A DNA stretch of 64,000 nucleotides from Paulinella micropora. Lineage: Eukaryota; Cercozoa; Imbricatea; Euglyphida. The notes under the pieces were generated by a model. It saw only the letters and a program-made list of their open reading frames with translations, made no database searches and had not been told where the DNA came from. A program made the translations under genes and the position numbers. The stretch spans positions 338,041 through 402,040 of the forward strand of contig BJOX01000376.1 in assembly GCA_009731375.1 (NCBI GenBank), read 5' to 3'. This document shows, one piece after another, positions 31,086 through 42,554 of this stretch. Each line of letters starts with the position of its first letter. Position 1 is the first letter of the stretch.

Positions 31086-34000
31086 ACCGCTTTTGGCGAA
31101 GCAGTAGTAGGCGCTCGCGTCGTACAGCGGCAGCTGGAGCGTGGCGGCCAGCAGCTGCGGGTCGAAGCCGATCTCGCGCGTCGCGTCCGTCTCGTCCACC
31201 AGCCAGCGCCGGCGGTAGCCGGCCAGCACCCCCGGGTCGTTGCCGTACGTGGCCGTGGGCCCCGTCGCGTTGCTCGTGTTGGCGAGCGCGCACGTGACGA
31301 CGGGCGGCACCACGTCCAGCGCCGTCACGAGCCAGGTGCAGCCGGGGTCCGTGAAGTTCAGGTCGCCCACCGCGCGCACCGTGACGCTCGTGGTCCGCGC
31401 CGCCAAGAAGTGGGCCCCCGCCAGGCTGGTCTGGTTCAGCCACAACGCCGTGGGCACGCCCGTGGACACGAGCCGCAGGTCGGCGAACGTGGTGCCGGGG
31501 TTGAGCTGCACGCGCCCCGGCAGCGTCCAGGCCGCCGGCGCCCAGCTGCAGGCGCTGGCGCTGTTGTTGGTGACAATGGTGCTCGTGTCCAGGCACTGCA
31601 GCAGGTTGCCGGCGGCCGACGCCGGCACGCCCAGCACCACCACGCCCGTGCGGCACACCGTAAAGGTCCAGCACGACGTGGCCGGGTCGTAGGTGGTCTC
31701 GCCGCCCGCGCAGTACGCGTACGTCTGCGCCAGCGTGCTGTTGTCGGCCGCCAGCGCAAAGGCCGCCAGCTGCTGGCTGGCGTTCTGGAAGTCGCAGGCG
31801 CACACGCGCAGCTGCAACCACCGTGCGGGGTCGGCCACGTCCTGCACCACGTTCGTCGTCAGGTACCACTCGAACACGAGCTGCTCGTCGGGGAACAGCA
31901 GCGCCCGCTGCACCTGCGTGGCGTTGAAGCGCACGTAGGGCGAGCTGCTGGTGTTGCGCTCCCAGTGGCGGTAGCTCACGTGCCGCGTGCCGAGCCCGGT
32001 GGGCACCACGTAGAAGTCGGTATACGCGGGGCCCCGCACGGCCGTGAAGTCGGGCTTGAGCGCGTCCACCGTCCACGCCGTGCCGGGCGAGCCCGGCAGC
32101 GACAGGGTGACGGCGCCCGACGTGCACTGCGTCCCCTGCAGCTGGCTGGTGTCGAGCGTGCACGTGGCGCCCGCCGCGCAGGCCCGCAGGCAGCCGCCCT
32201 GCGGGTCGGGCACGTAGCCGGCGCCGCACGTGCAGTCGGACGCGCAGCCGGAGCTCTCGGGGTGCGGGTTCAGCTCGCAGGCCTCGGCGGGGCCGTGCGC
32301 CCCGTAAAAGTCCAGCAGGCCGTCACCGCAGTAGCCGGACAGCGTGACGACGGTCTCGCACGTGGCCGACACGGGCGAGTACGGGCTGTTGTCCGAGCCC
32401 GTCGAGNNNNNNNNNNTGTCGAGTACAGCATGAAGGGCGAGTCGGCAAAGCTCAGCCACGCGATGGCGGCCGGGTCGGGCGCGTAGCTCGTGTCGTTGTA
32501 GGCGCAGTTGTCGGTCGGGGGCGCAAAGCAGCCCGCGAAGCCCGCCACGGTGCGCAGCTGCACCGTGCAGGCCGGCTGGCAGTGCACGACGGGCGGCTCG
32601 CGGTCCTGGGCGTAGTAGCTGACGAGGCAGCTGGCGTTGTGGCCCGCCTGGTCCGTGGCGACGGCCACGCACTGCACGGCCAGCGACAGGGCGCCGCCGC
32701 CGCTGCCCACCCCCAGGCCGAGCTGCGCCAGGCGGCGGCGGGCCTCCCCGTCGCCGGTGCAGTCGACCACGACCTGCACGGGGCCCTGCACGTCCGAGCT
32801 GGTGTAGTTGACGCCGAAGCCGTCGGCCGTAGTCGGCTGCACGCCGCACAGGCAGGGGTCCATGCCCACCAGGTAGCTGGAGCTGGCGTTGCCGTTCGGC
32901 ACGGGGCCCAGGTGGCCGTTGGCGCTACAGCTCAGCGACGGCGCCTGGATGTCGTTCACGAACAGGCGGCGTGTGCACACCGCCCAGTTGCCGGACGGGT
33001 CCACGGCCGTGTACGTCACGTTGTGCTCGCCGTACGACAGCCACTGGCCGAAGCCGTGGCTCGGCGACACGCTGAGGTACTCGCGCGGGCCCGCCGTCAC
33101 CAGGTCGGCGTTGAGCACCGAGTTGTCGCGCACGCGCCGCAGCCCAAAGTCCGGCCACAGCTCGTCGCTGCCCGTGTGGAGCCAGAACTGCGCCGAGCCG
33201 ACGGGGATGCTGACCTCGGTCCGCGCGCCGCCCTGCCACCGCCCGTCCGTGCAGTCCAGGAACACGGGCGGCGTCACGTCCACCACCGTCAGCGCCAGCA
33301 CCAGCTGCTGCGGCACGGGCGCCGACAGCGTGGGCGTGGGCGGCCGCGCGTTCAGGTTGTACTGCCAGAAGCCCGCGTCCGACACCGTGAGCGTCACGTA
33401 CGTCACGCCCGGGTACAGGTACAGCCAGTCGGTGGCGCGGCCCGCCAGCGCGCGCGTGTACGTGGTGGTGCCGTTCACGAGGGTCTGGTTCGGCACGCCG
33501 GCGTTGGCCGTGTAGAAGCCCTCGTACGCGTCCAGGCACTGGTACTGCAGCGCGCCGCCCTGCTGCAGCCGGCGCCGCTGCAGCCACGACAGCCCGGGGT
33601 CCGGCGGCGACGCGGGCCCCGCCAGCTCGCCGGCCGACACGCCGTCCGCGAACTCGGCCGTGGCCGTGTTGGCCGGCACGACCGTGGTCGTGGCCGGCGG
33701 CGGCGCGCTGCCGTGCACGGGCTCGGCGTCCAGCACAAACTCGGCCCCGCCCGTGTACGTGGCCGTGGCCGCCAGCCCGCAGAAGGTGCCCGTGTACGTG
33801 GACGTCCACTCGAACGTGTACAGCAGCGCCTCGTGGTCCTCGACGGCGTAGTCGGCCCACAGCCACAAGTCCTGCGGCCGCACCACGAGGGAGCGGCGCA
33901 GCGCGGCCTCCTCGTGCGTGGCCAGCAGCTTGCCCCCGTCCCAAAAGTCCGGCGGCAGCTCGTACCGCACCTGGGCCTCGCCCGCCGTCAGCACCGGCTG

Positions 34001-36298
34001 CGGGTCGCGCACCTCGTAGTCCACGAGGCACGCGGCCACGTTGCCGTGGTCGTCGTAGGCCGCGTAGCCCACGCGCAGCGACCAGCCGTACGGCAGCGGC
34101 CGGAGCGAGCCGAAGCCCGCGTTCGCCTCGAACAGCGCGCGCAGGCGCAGCGAGCCGGCCTCCGCCGCCGCCAGGTCCCGCGCCGCCAGCGCGTAGCCCA
34201 GGTCGCAACCCCACAGCCAAACCCAGTAGCCCCAGGCCGCGTACCCGGCGCCCGCGGGCGCGACGCAGAAGGTCGCGTTGCCGTGCTCGGTCGGGTAGCA
34301 GCCGGCCGACACGGAGCCGAGGTGGTCGGAGCGCAGCTCGTCCGGCGCCGTGCCGTTGCAGCCTGCGGGGCCCCTGATCGTCACCACCGTCGCGCCGTAG
34401 CTCTGTGACCCGTTCACCTCCGGCACCACCTGGTACCAGTGGCCGGCGTACACCGGCAGCTGCACGCACGTCACCCCGGGCGTGGACACGGAGTCGCCCG
34501 CCAGCCACTCCTCCGCCGACCCCGGGCAGCCGCCGCGGCCGGGCTGCGTGCGCTGCACCACGCGCAGGAAGTCGTGCGCCGTCGCGGCCTCGGCCGACGC
34601 GTACCGCAGCTGCGCCGACGTGAGCGGCGTCGTGTAGCCGCTGGTGCCCAGCACCGCCTCGGGCTCCAGCACCAGCCACGAGTCGAGGCGCGTCCCGGGG
34701 TAGGAGGCCTGGGTCACGCCGTGCCGGTACAACACGTCGGCCGCCACCTCGTCCCCGCGGTAGGCCCGGCCCGGCCCCCCCGCGCAGTCGAGCGCCGGTG
34801 GCACGTTGTCGACGCTCACGCTGAAGTTGCACCACGCCACGTTGCCCGCCTCGTCCGTCACGTCGGCCGCCACCGCGTACACCCCGTCCGGCAGCCAGGG
34901 CCGCACGGCGTCGCCGCCGCCGAAGGCGGACGTGAAGTTATGCAGCAGCGGCGCAAACTGCGCCGCGTACGAATAGCGGGCGCAGTGCGTGCTGCCGTTG
35001 TCGACGTTGTCGTAGGTGTGCGCGCACAGGTCGTCGGAGAAGGACTGCAGCAGCCGCAGGTTGTTGTCCTCGAAGCCGTCGGCGGCCCACTGCGCCCGCA
35101 GCACGGCGCTCAGGTTGCCGCCGGCCTGCAGCACGGGGTCCAGGTACGGCTCCGAGTTCTGGCCGCGGACGTGCAGCGTGCGGCCCCCCTGGCACAGCGG
35201 GTGCGCGGCCAGGTCCGGCGGCGAGCTGTCCACGATGCGCACCCAGAAGCTGCAGTTGGCCACGTTGCCCGCGATGTCGTGCACCAGGTACTCGACGCGC
35301 CACGCGCCCTTGGCGCCGAACACGTAGCTCGCGATCGCGTGGTCGTACACGAAGCTCGCGTTGCCCGGCACGCCCAGCAGGACCTCCTGGCGCGGGCCGG
35401 CGGGCGGCGTGATGGCCCGGTACACCTGCGTCACCTGGTACAGCTCCGGCGACAGCGGCGACGTGCAGTCGCACCACGACGGCACCGTGTAGCCAGGGGG
35501 GCCGTACGGGCCCCCGAGCATCGCCCGCGACAGGCGCGCCGCGTGGTCGCGCAGGTCGATCACCAGGTCCGTGTGCGGGCAGTTGCGGCTAACGGGCGCC
35601 GCCGTGTCCGTGCCACAGTGCGCGTCGGCGTGCACCACGCCCGTGCACACCCCCGGCACGCCGTGGGGGTCCACCGTGCTGCAGTTGCAGAAGTTCACGC
35701 CCCGGCCGCCCGTCGCGACCTGCAGCAGGCCGCGCCGGCGCTGCTGCACCAGCACGCACTCGAAACCGTAGCACTGCGACGTCAGGTAACAGTCGTTGGT
35801 GTTGTTGATGAGCGCCGTGGTCGTGAAATTCAGCACGACCGTGGTCGCGAAGCGCGCCGTGAAGCTGAGCGGGAACTGGAAGGTCTGGGTAAAGTCCAGG
35901 CCGAACCAGTTCACCACGTGCGAGGCATTGGCCTGCACCGTGCCCGACAGCCGCACCCGGTCCCGCCCCTCATCGACGACCGTGAAGGCGCAGTCGCTCG
36001 TGTAGTGCAGGAACACCAGGTTGCGGTCCCAGCAGTCGTCGCCGCTGCGCCCGTGCGCGGCGTGCGGCAGTTCCCCCGGCCCGCAGTGCGCGGGGGCCCG
36101 GAACAAGGGCGAGCCGGCGCCGGTAAAGGAGGCCGGCGTCTCAATGTTGAGCGTGATGGCGGGCGAGCCCCCGTAGGAGCCGAGCCCCGAATCCGCCAGC
36201 AGGATCCGGGCCTTCCAGTTGAGGACCGTGCCGTTCTCCAGGGCGCAGGCCGACCGGGCCGGCGCCGCCAGCAGCGCCCAGACGAGCGCGCTGAGCAT
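31080..36298 (-). CDS. Large secreted HYR-repeat glycoprotein
   Basis: Starts at ATG 36298 with a signal-peptide-like MLSALVWALLAAPARSACA. The frame is open for about 1290 codons to a 10-N gap (32407-32416), then continues to a TGA at 31080-31082. Repeated modules with the hyalin-repeat pattern D-x-(A/S)-G-N-x-A-x-C followed by D...PP occur near residues 340 (HDIAGNVANCSFWVRIVD), 485 (DEAGNVAWCNF), 1100 (DPSGNWAVCTRR) and 1218 (DQAGHNASCLV). After the gap a Cys-rich CGDGLLDFYG...GCASDCTCGAGY segment resembles DUF4215/myxo-type disulfide repeats. There are many N-x-S/T sites and no obvious C-terminal membrane anchor. It is probably extracellular and adhesive. The stop codon straddles the AT-rich junction, so the true C-terminus may be missing. 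Confidence 0.75.
32407..32416. other. Assembly gap (10 N)
   Basis: Ten Ns inside the HYR protein gene; the size is probably nominal, so the frame across it is unknown. Confidence 0.95.
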
Positions 36299-36323
36299 GG
36301 TCGAGGCTGGCGACTGACTTTTT

Positions 36324-36663
36324 NNNNNNNNNNNNNNNNNNNNNNNNNNNNNNNNNNNNNNNNNNNNNNNNNNNNNNNNNNNNNNNNNNNNNNNNNNNNN
36401 NNNNNNNNNNNNNNNNNNNNNNNNNNNNNNNNNNNNNNNNNNNNNNNNNNNNNNNNNNNNNNNNNNNNNNNNNNNNNNNNNNNNNNNNNNNNNNNNNNNN
36501 NNNNNNNNNNNNNNNNNNNNNNNNNNNNNNNNNNNNNNNNNNNNNNNNNNNNNNNNNNNNNNNNNNNNNNNNNNNNNNNNNNNNNNNNNNNNNNNNNNNN
36601 NNNNNNNNNNNNNNNNNNNNNNNNNNNNNNNNNNNNNNNNNNNNNNNNNNNNNNNNNNNNNNN
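36324..36663. other. Assembly gap (340 N)
   Basis: Run of Ns between the HYR gene start and the kinase gene end. Any promoter of the HYR gene lies partly here. Confidence 0.95.
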
Positions 36664-36753
36664 AAGGGGGGTCCAGAGAGGGGAAGGGCGGGGAGAGGGG
36701 GAAGGGGGAGGGGAAAAAACCGCTCCTCGGGCGTCGTGCCAGGCCCGCCGCCG

Positions 36754-37800
36754 CTACCGGGTGGCCGGCTCGCCCCGGGGCGCCCTGCTCCCCGCCGGCA
36801 GCTGGTTCTTGCGTCGCGCCGGCGCGGCGCGCGGCTCGCGGCCGGCCGGCCGCGCTTGTCTGACTAACCTGCACAACTCGTCATAGTCGGCCTGCTCCGT
36901 CCAGGGCTTCCGGGACCAGCGCCGGCAGGGGGCCAGGTAGTCCGCCACTGGCCCCGTCAGCTCCTTCTCCCACTTCTGCTTGGACCGGAGCAAGTACTGG
37001 TTTTTGCTGTGTTTTCTGTGCTGGCGCGGGCCGGCCCACGGCAGGCGTGCCCCGGCCAGGACCTCGGCTAGCATGTACCCTACGCTCCACAAGTCATCGA
37101 CCGGGTGCGAGGCCTCGGCCACGTGCGCGCGGGGGCTCATGTACGTCCAGGTGGCTACGATGCAGGTGCCCCACTGAGAAATTCAATGAGCTCCGTCGAG
37201 GGGCGGCAGGGGGGTGCTAGCGGTGGCCGGGGGGCTGTGCCTGCGTGACGCCAAGCCATAGTCCACCAGACACAGGCGCCGGCGGTCCTGGCTGAGCACT
37301 AGGTTGTCGGGCTTGAGGTCCCGGTGCAGGTAGCCCGCCAGGTGCAAGTGCGCTAGGCCGCCGACGAGCTGCAGGAGGCTGTCCACCGCCTCCGCGGCGC
37401 CCCCGCCCCCGTCCCGCCGCAGGTACACGTTGCGCCACTTGAGGGGATAGTACTCCATCACAATCACTCCCTTGCCCTGCACCAGCAAGTGCTCCAGGAC
37501 CCACGGGGTCTGCAGCGCGTTGGCGGGCACGGCCAGCAAGAGCTCGCGCTGGATCAGGTACTCTCGCCGCGAACAGGTGGAAGGGTGTGTGCTCTCCCGG
37601 GTGAAGATCTCGAGGGCCACGGGGCTCCCGCCCGTCTGGGCGTGCGCCAGCCAGACCTCGGCGAAGCCCCCCCCGGCCGAGCCGAGAGTGCAGCACCCAC
37701 TCACCCACGTGGTCCCCGCTCTGCCAGGGCCGCGCCACGGCCGGCGGCTGCCTCGCGTGTGCGCAGGGGCGGAACACGGTCCATCGTGCCCGTCCTTTCT
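36754..37800 (-). CDS. Protein kinase, CK1/VRK-like, atypical; frame-disrupted
   Basis: Minus-strand order: HVGEWVLHSRLG then GGFAEVWLA (glycine loop; frame changes at a G8 run near 37670), then VALEIF where VAIK is expected, so the usual ATP-anchoring Lys is Glu. Next come a hinge region VIVMEYYPLKWRNVY, the catalytic loop YLHRDLKPDNLVL and DYG (DFG variant) in LVDYGLA. An in-frame TGA (37183-37185) precedes GTCIVATWTYMSPRAH (activation/APE region) and DDLWSVGYMLAEVLAG. HRD and D(Y)G are intact but the Lys is absent, so it may be a pseudokinase or use another lysine. The TGA may be an error, a real lesion or part of a tiny intron. The N-terminus is lost in poly-C with a gap at 37948. Confidence 0.65.
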
Positions 37801-37920
37801 CTCCCCCCTCCCCCGCCCAGCGGGCACGGCGGGCAGCAGCAGGCGCCGCCCTGGCCCTGCCCTCCCCAGACCTACTCCTTGCCCCTGCCCCCTCCACTCC
37901 GCGCACTCGTGCCTTCCCCC

Positions 37921-37981
37921 GCCCCCCCCCCCCCCCCCCCCCCCCCCNNNNNNNNNNCCCCCCCCCCCCCCCCCCCCCCCC
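37921..37981. repeat. Poly-C tract with 10-N gap
   Basis: Runs of C flank the gap at 37948-37957. It separates the divergent kinase gene and the following plus-strand gene, so both starts are obscured. Confidence 0.95.
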
Positions 37982-38012
37982 CTGGCCACCCCCGCCAGAA
38001 AGCTGAGTCGGC

Positions 38013-39100
38013 ATGCTAGGGGCAGCGAGCGCAGCGGCAGCCAACGCACCGGTGCTGCCAGGTGGTGCTAGTGCCAGCGGGGCAGCCGGTGCCTACCGTG
38101 GGCGCCGAGTGGCGCCAGAGCTTTCTGAGCGCCCGCGGCCAGTGGCTGGCGCTGCTGCTGGACGCCGTGCGCTTCCGCCTGCGCCTGCTGCGCACTCACC
38201 CGCAGTCGCACTGGAACGCGCAGTTGCTGCAAGGCTTCCTGGAGCACTACTGGGGCGTGGAGGCCTTTGCCTGGTCGCAGCCCCCCGCGAAACAGGCACG
38301 TACCTCTGGCGTGCTGTACCGGAGCCTGTGGGCTGCGCAGGATCCGGGGCAGGGCGGGCCCTTCCGCACGCCGCGCGGGTCCAGGGAGGAGAGCCGGGAC
38401 TATGAGGGGCCGAACCTGGTGCAGTTCGGGCGCGAGCGGCTCCTGAACCTGATGCAACAGTTCCGGCCACAGCCCCCCCGCCACGGCGGGCAGCAGCAGC
38501 CGCTGCAAGAACTACCGTCCCTAGAGGCGGCGGCAGAGGCGGAGAGGCCAGACGACGAGCTAGACCTGGGCGACGTCTCGCCGCTGAGCTCCGACGACGA
38601 GAGTGACGACGACCAAGCCCAGGCCGGGGGCTTTGCCCCGAAATCCCTGCCCGCCACCCCCGGCCGTGCCCGAGCGGCCACCGGCCGTGGGCCCGGAGAC
38701 AGCGGAGGCCAAGGCCTGGCAGCAGCTGCTGGTCCTACTGGAGCGCTGGAACGCGCACGCCCCGGCGCTGGAGAGTGCGCTGTTGGCCTGCCCGCAGCTA
38801 GGGGCGCTGCTGGCCCGGGAGCTCCGGGCGCAGGACCTGCACGTCACTTTCACGCACAAGCGGCTGCGGGCCTACCGGCCCGACCAAACGTCCCTCGACG
38901 GGCCGGGCGGCCTCCCCGACAGGCCCTGCGTGGTGCGCAACGATTTCCCCCTCTCGCACCACGCGTACGTCGCGCCCCAGGGAAGCCACACCGGGTGGAC
39001 CGAGGGTAAGGGCTGGGTAGCGGTGGTGCACATGGTGGTGGGCTTTGGGGCGCCCCCGCCAGATACGCCGCCGGGCCCGGCGCCCCCCTCCTGCCTCTAG
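38013..39100 (+). CDS. Unknown protein B of the G+C-rich block, frame-disrupted
   Basis: The only nearby ATG is at 38013. The best coding sequence starts about 38065 in a second frame (TVGAEWRQSFLSARGQWLAL, RLRLLRTHPQSHWNAQLLQG, FLEHYWGVEAFAW) and becomes acidic (DDELDLGDVSPLSSDDESDDD, about 38550-38610). Near 38630, next to a G5 run, it switches frame and continues as ETAEAKAWQQLLVLLERWN and LHVTFTHKRLRAYRPDQ to a TAG at 39098-39100. About 345 residues of helical, Arg/Gln-rich protein with an acidic centre. No motif of known function is recognised. It is divergent from the kinase gene. Confidence 0.5.
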
Positions 39101-39591
39101 TCTGCCACGGCCTCCTCCCCCAGTCTGCCACGATGGGCTTCGGGGGTCCAGCCGCGCTCCACTTGCTGCTCGGTCCCGGCCGCGTCCGGCCCTGGCTCGT
39201 CCCGTCGCGGTCTTGATTAAAAGTGAATGTCAACCCTGCCGTGGTCTGGGCGCAACCGGCCCCTCCCCGCCCCGCGCGCTCGTGCCAGCTCGGCCCGCGC
39301 CCCCCTCCTGGCCCCACGCGCTCGTGCCCGCTCGGCACGCGCACGCCCTCCCCTCCTGGCCCCGCGCGCTCGTGCCCGGCAGCGGCCCGCGGGGGGAGGG
39401 GGGCAGTGCGCGCACGGGCGGGCGCGAGCGCGCGGGGAGGGAGGAAGCAGTGTGCCCCCCCCGGCGCGGGGCGGGGAGGGGGCGCGTGCCGGCTCGCGGC
39501 GGCGGGCGCTGCCGGCGCGCGCCGGGGTGGGGGGGGGTACGCGGGGGCCCTCCGCCCGGGCCACAATTCCAGTCAGCGCTCTGGACACCAG
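39101..39591. other. G+C-rich intergenic or untranslated segment
   Basis: Repeated CGCGCTCGTGCC(C/A)G and GGCCCCGCGCGCTCGTG units give Arg/Ala/Pro-rich frames in every phase. I see no reliable gene. GATTAAAAG at about 39216 is the only polyadenylation-like motif. Confidence 0.45.
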
Positions 39592-40777
39592 ATGCAAGAA
39601 GCCAAGCCTCCGTGCAGCGAACCCCAGCCCCCGTGCGGCAGCCCCCGACCCTCCGTGTTGCCGCAGCCGGCACCACCGACCGCGGCGCCAGCGACCACGG
39701 CGCAGCCCGGGCGGGGGCCGGCGGCAGCGCCCAGCCTGGCCCCGGCGCCGCCAGCCACCACGCCAGAAATCTGTCCCGCCGGCCCGGCGGCAGCGCCCAG
39801 CCTGGCCCCGGCGCCGCCAGCCACCACGCCAGAAATCTGTCCCGCCGGCCCGGCGGCAGCGCCCGGCCTGGCCCCGGCGCCGCCAGCCACCACGCCAGAA
39901 ATCTGTCCCGCCGGCCCGGCGGCAGCGCCCAGCCTGGCCCCGGCGGACCCCGCGCAGAGCCAGGGCCGGGTTGTCGTGGCCGTCCGGCCCACCACAGAAC
40001 CACTCCCGCCGGGGGGGCCCAGTGCCCCCTACGGCGAGTCCTATAGCCCCGAGGGCCCCTCGGCGTACCGCCCACCGCCCGCGGCACGTGGGTGGGGCGC
40101 CGGGCCCCCTGTTCCGGACGGAACGTTCAGCCCCGCGGTGCTGCGCCTGCGCCTCGCTGGCACCGTGCAGAAGTGGCAGATGTTTGTAGCCGATGCCCGG
40201 GAGCTACTCGTCTGCCTGTCCCAGGCTACGGACCAGGCGGCGAGCGCTGCACTGCTAGCCGCGCCGCCCGTCGTGCCCGTCGACCTCCCCCGCCACTCTC
40301 CCCCCCGCCACTCCTCTGCCTCCCTGGCGCCGCAGCACCACCGAACCCCGCCCCGTGGCTCGCTTGAGAAGCGCGCCCGGGAATACGACCACGAGCCGTA
40401 CCCCAGCAGCCACAAGTACGCGAAGCTGGAGGAAGTGGCAGGAGACGCCACGTTCGACAGGTTGGTGCACGACAGAGATACCAGGCGCCGCAGGGAGTAC
40501 AGGGCGTGCCTGCAGGCCTGGAACTCTGCCCTGTGCTTATCGAACAGAGCCAGAGGTGGACACACTGCTGGCCATAGTAGACCCCGCCCAGGCGAGGGAG
40601 GACCATCTGCTCTCTGGGAACAAGACTCGGGTGGTAGCGTCCATCCTCCGAGAGGTGAGGGCCCGGCTCGGCCTAGATTCCAAGACTACCCGCAACGAGG
40701 TGGTAGCGCAGGCACTCAAGTTCCACTTCTCGGAGCAGCGGGCTGGTCGAGACCGCACCCCCCCGCTCGTCCGGTAG
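39592..40777 (+). CDS. Unknown protein C of the G+C-rich block, Pro/Ala repeats then helical C-terminus
   Basis: Starts MQEAKPPCSEPQPPCGSPRP. A 60-bp tandem repeat (about 39718-39935, just under four copies) encodes ATTPEICPAGPAAAPSLAPA-type units. The folded part follows: FSPAVLRLRLAGTVQKWQMF, ARELLVCLSQATDQAASAAL, a basic linker KRAREYDHE, then TFDRLVHDRDTRRRREYRAC. Around 40525 the coding frame shifts, continuing as YRTEPEVDTLLAIVDPAQAR and SILREVRARLGLDSKTTRNE to a stop at 40777. About 395 residues in all. No family is recognised. The break is not in an obvious homopolymer. Confidence 0.5.
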
Positions 40778-41226
40778 CAGGAACGGAACCACCCCTCCGG
40801 CCTGGCCCGCCCCTCGTCGGGGAAGGGGAGGCGCCCCTCTCCTCCCAGCCCCGTGCAGGTGACAGAGGCGGCGGGGGAAAACAGACAGCCAGCGCGCGGG
40901 CCGGGGATCCGTCAGCAACACTCCAAGGAGGACACGAGTCTTTTGGTAATTAAAAAAAGGAACAAACGTTATTAAGTCGTCTTCTACCCCCTTTACGGCG
41001 CTAAAGAGCTACGCCTTGCTCTCCCAAACACATAACAGAAAATTGATACCACTGTATAAATCCCTGGTCCCTACCAAGCCGGTCTCAGTCGCGAGCCGCG
41101 AAGATATCTTGTGCAAAGCCACTCCGTTCCGCCTTCTCTGACGAAGGGTAAGGAGGCGGGGCCCCCTCTGCCAAAAGGGGCGCTCGCCCCCCCCCCCCCC
41201 CGGGGAAGGGGCGCCCGGGGGGGGGG

Positions 41227-41257
<31 letters not shown>

Positions 41258-41345
41258 GGGGGGGGGGGGGGGGGGGGGGGGGCACTCTCCCGCCCCGGCC
41301 CCAGCCACGCGCGGGGGAGGACGGGAGGAGGAGAAGGCCAGGCAG
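40778..41345. other. Intergenic segment with poly-C and poly-G tracts
   Basis: AT-rich patch GGTAATTAAAAAAAGG (about 40945), then a degenerate stretch with long C and G runs (41190-41282). These runs form a potential C/G foldback (CCCCC...GGGGG). Confidence 0.6.
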
Positions 41346-42130
41346 CGGGCTTGCCACAACTGGGCCGGTACTATTCTAAAGCCAGAGATGAGCCGGACGT
41401 GTGCGTCCTGCTCGAAGCAGGAGGGTGCCCCCCCCCGGCTAAGAAGAAGAAGGTCGGGGCCGACGACGAGGGGAAGCGGGAGGAGAATGCAGCGGCCACG
41501 GGGGTCGGGTCCCTGAGCGACGACGATGAGGGGAAGCCGGAGGAGAAGGCAGCGGCCGCCGCCGGGGCCGTTCGACAGTGGGGCACCGTAACTCTGGTCT
41601 GGCCCAACAAGCGCAGAGTGACTGTTACTACGGCGCAGCTAGCGACGGCAGGCCTAGTGAGCCTTGCGGTACTCGCCTCCGATTGTAGCGGGGTACTCGA
41701 AATGGGAGAAGCTAGCTTGTACGACGCGGGGGCAATCTCTCTCCTGGCCCAGACCAACACGGACAAGCTCTTAGCCTTTCTGCTTAGCTTAGAGAACTCG
41801 CGTGACCCGGCCGACCGAAAATGGATTCCGTATCTGCTTCTGCCAACAACCGACGATGACGTGCCTCCGTGTGCCCGGGGCAACATCTGGTGCCGCTTGA
41901 TGACCCAACAAGGCGCGGTGCGAACTGCACAGGGCTGCGGCAATGTTAAGCTGGCGGCTCTCATCTACCACTGGCGCATCTACACTTTCGAGCAGTTAGC
42001 GAATTGTAGCGCCATCTTTGACCACTACGATGCGAAAAATGGTAAGGGCCACTTCTTCTGGGGATTTATGCCCGAGCCAGAAAGCGCCGCAGGCCCTTCG
42101 AACAAGAAAGCGCTTCCTTGTAGACGCTAA
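41346..42130 (+). CDS. Unknown nuclear-type protein D1 of the G+C-rich block
   Basis: The frame is open through the poly-G tract; no dependable ATG is seen, so the start is approximate. It encodes YYSKARDEPDVCVLLEAGGC, then PPPAKKKKVGADDEGK, a close match to a classical monopartite nuclear localisation signal. Two acidic DDEGK-type repeats and a folded domain follow (WGTVTLVWPNKRRVTVTTAQ, GAISLLAQTNTDKLLAFLLS, WIPYLLLPTTDDDVPPC, LAALIYHWRIYTFEQLANCS, GHFFWGF). It ends at a TAA at 42128-42130. The family is unrecognised. It may be frame-fused to the next ORF across GGGG at about 42060. Confidence 0.5.
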
Positions 42131-42554
42131 AGGTCTTATACCCGTAGACATAATGCGAGACGAGCAGCGGCTGCGCGGGAAAGGAGCGGCAAAACGTATC
42201 ATGACCGACGTCCCCTGGTTCTGGCCCAGCCCCCTAAGCCCCCCCGACGACGAAAGCGACGCTTGCTTCTGGCGGGACGTCAAACATTTCGGCTCCTTCG
42301 GGACAAACAGGTGGCAGAGAAAAAAAACTTACGCAGTCAAACTAGAGGAGCTAGCTACCCGACTCTACGAAGTCGGCCGCTGTGTGCTCGACGACCCGCT
42401 TTCGGACGACATCATCCGGATCCCGGAGGCGACGAGAGCCAGGGAAGGACGAGAGGACGTTGAGAGGTATTTTAATCTTTCGGGCAGTGTGGAATATCTC
42501 TGGAATCTCTACGGCTTAAGCGGAGGCGCACGAAGTTCCAGTAGTTCGGCCTAG
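42060..42554 (+). CDS. Unknown protein D2, possible C-terminal part of D1
   Basis: Overlaps the end of D1 in another frame. Clear coding sequence is FLVDAKGLIPVDIMRDEQRL, VPWFWPSPLSPPDDESDACF, KTYAVKLEELATRLYEVGRC and VERYFNLSGSVEYLWNLYG, ending with a Ser tail at a TAG (42552-42554). No ATG fits well, so a one-base error joining D1 and D2 into one protein of about 400 residues is my preferred reading. Function unknown. Confidence 0.45.
   Translation, partial: GDLCPSQKAPQALRTRKRFLVDAKGLIPVDIMRDEQRLRGKGAAKRIMTDVPWFWPSPLSPPDDESDACFWRDVKHFGSFGTNRWQRKKTYAVKLEELATRLYEVGRCVLDDPLSDDIIRIPEATRAREGREDVERYFNLSGSVEYLWNLYGLSGGARSSSSSA

Noticed and set aside
30915-32486. 523-codon plus-strand frame across the AT/GC junction
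   Set aside because: Only the first 57 or so codons look coding; the rest is Arg/Val/Ala-rich shadow of the minus-strand HYR gene.
32925-34835. Minus-strand 636-codon alternative frame
   Set aside because: Gly/Arg/Ala-rich shadow in the +1 frame of the HYR gene, without motifs.
34439-36886. Plus-strand 815-codon frame opposite the HYR gene
   Set aside because: Low-complexity Arg/Ala/Val composition typical of antisense frames in G+C-rich DNA; it also crosses the gap.
37183-37260. Small intron explaining the in-frame TGA in the kinase gene
   Set aside because: An acceptor-like TTTCTCAG exists, but the only upstream GT that could serve changes the reading frame, so I did not adopt it.
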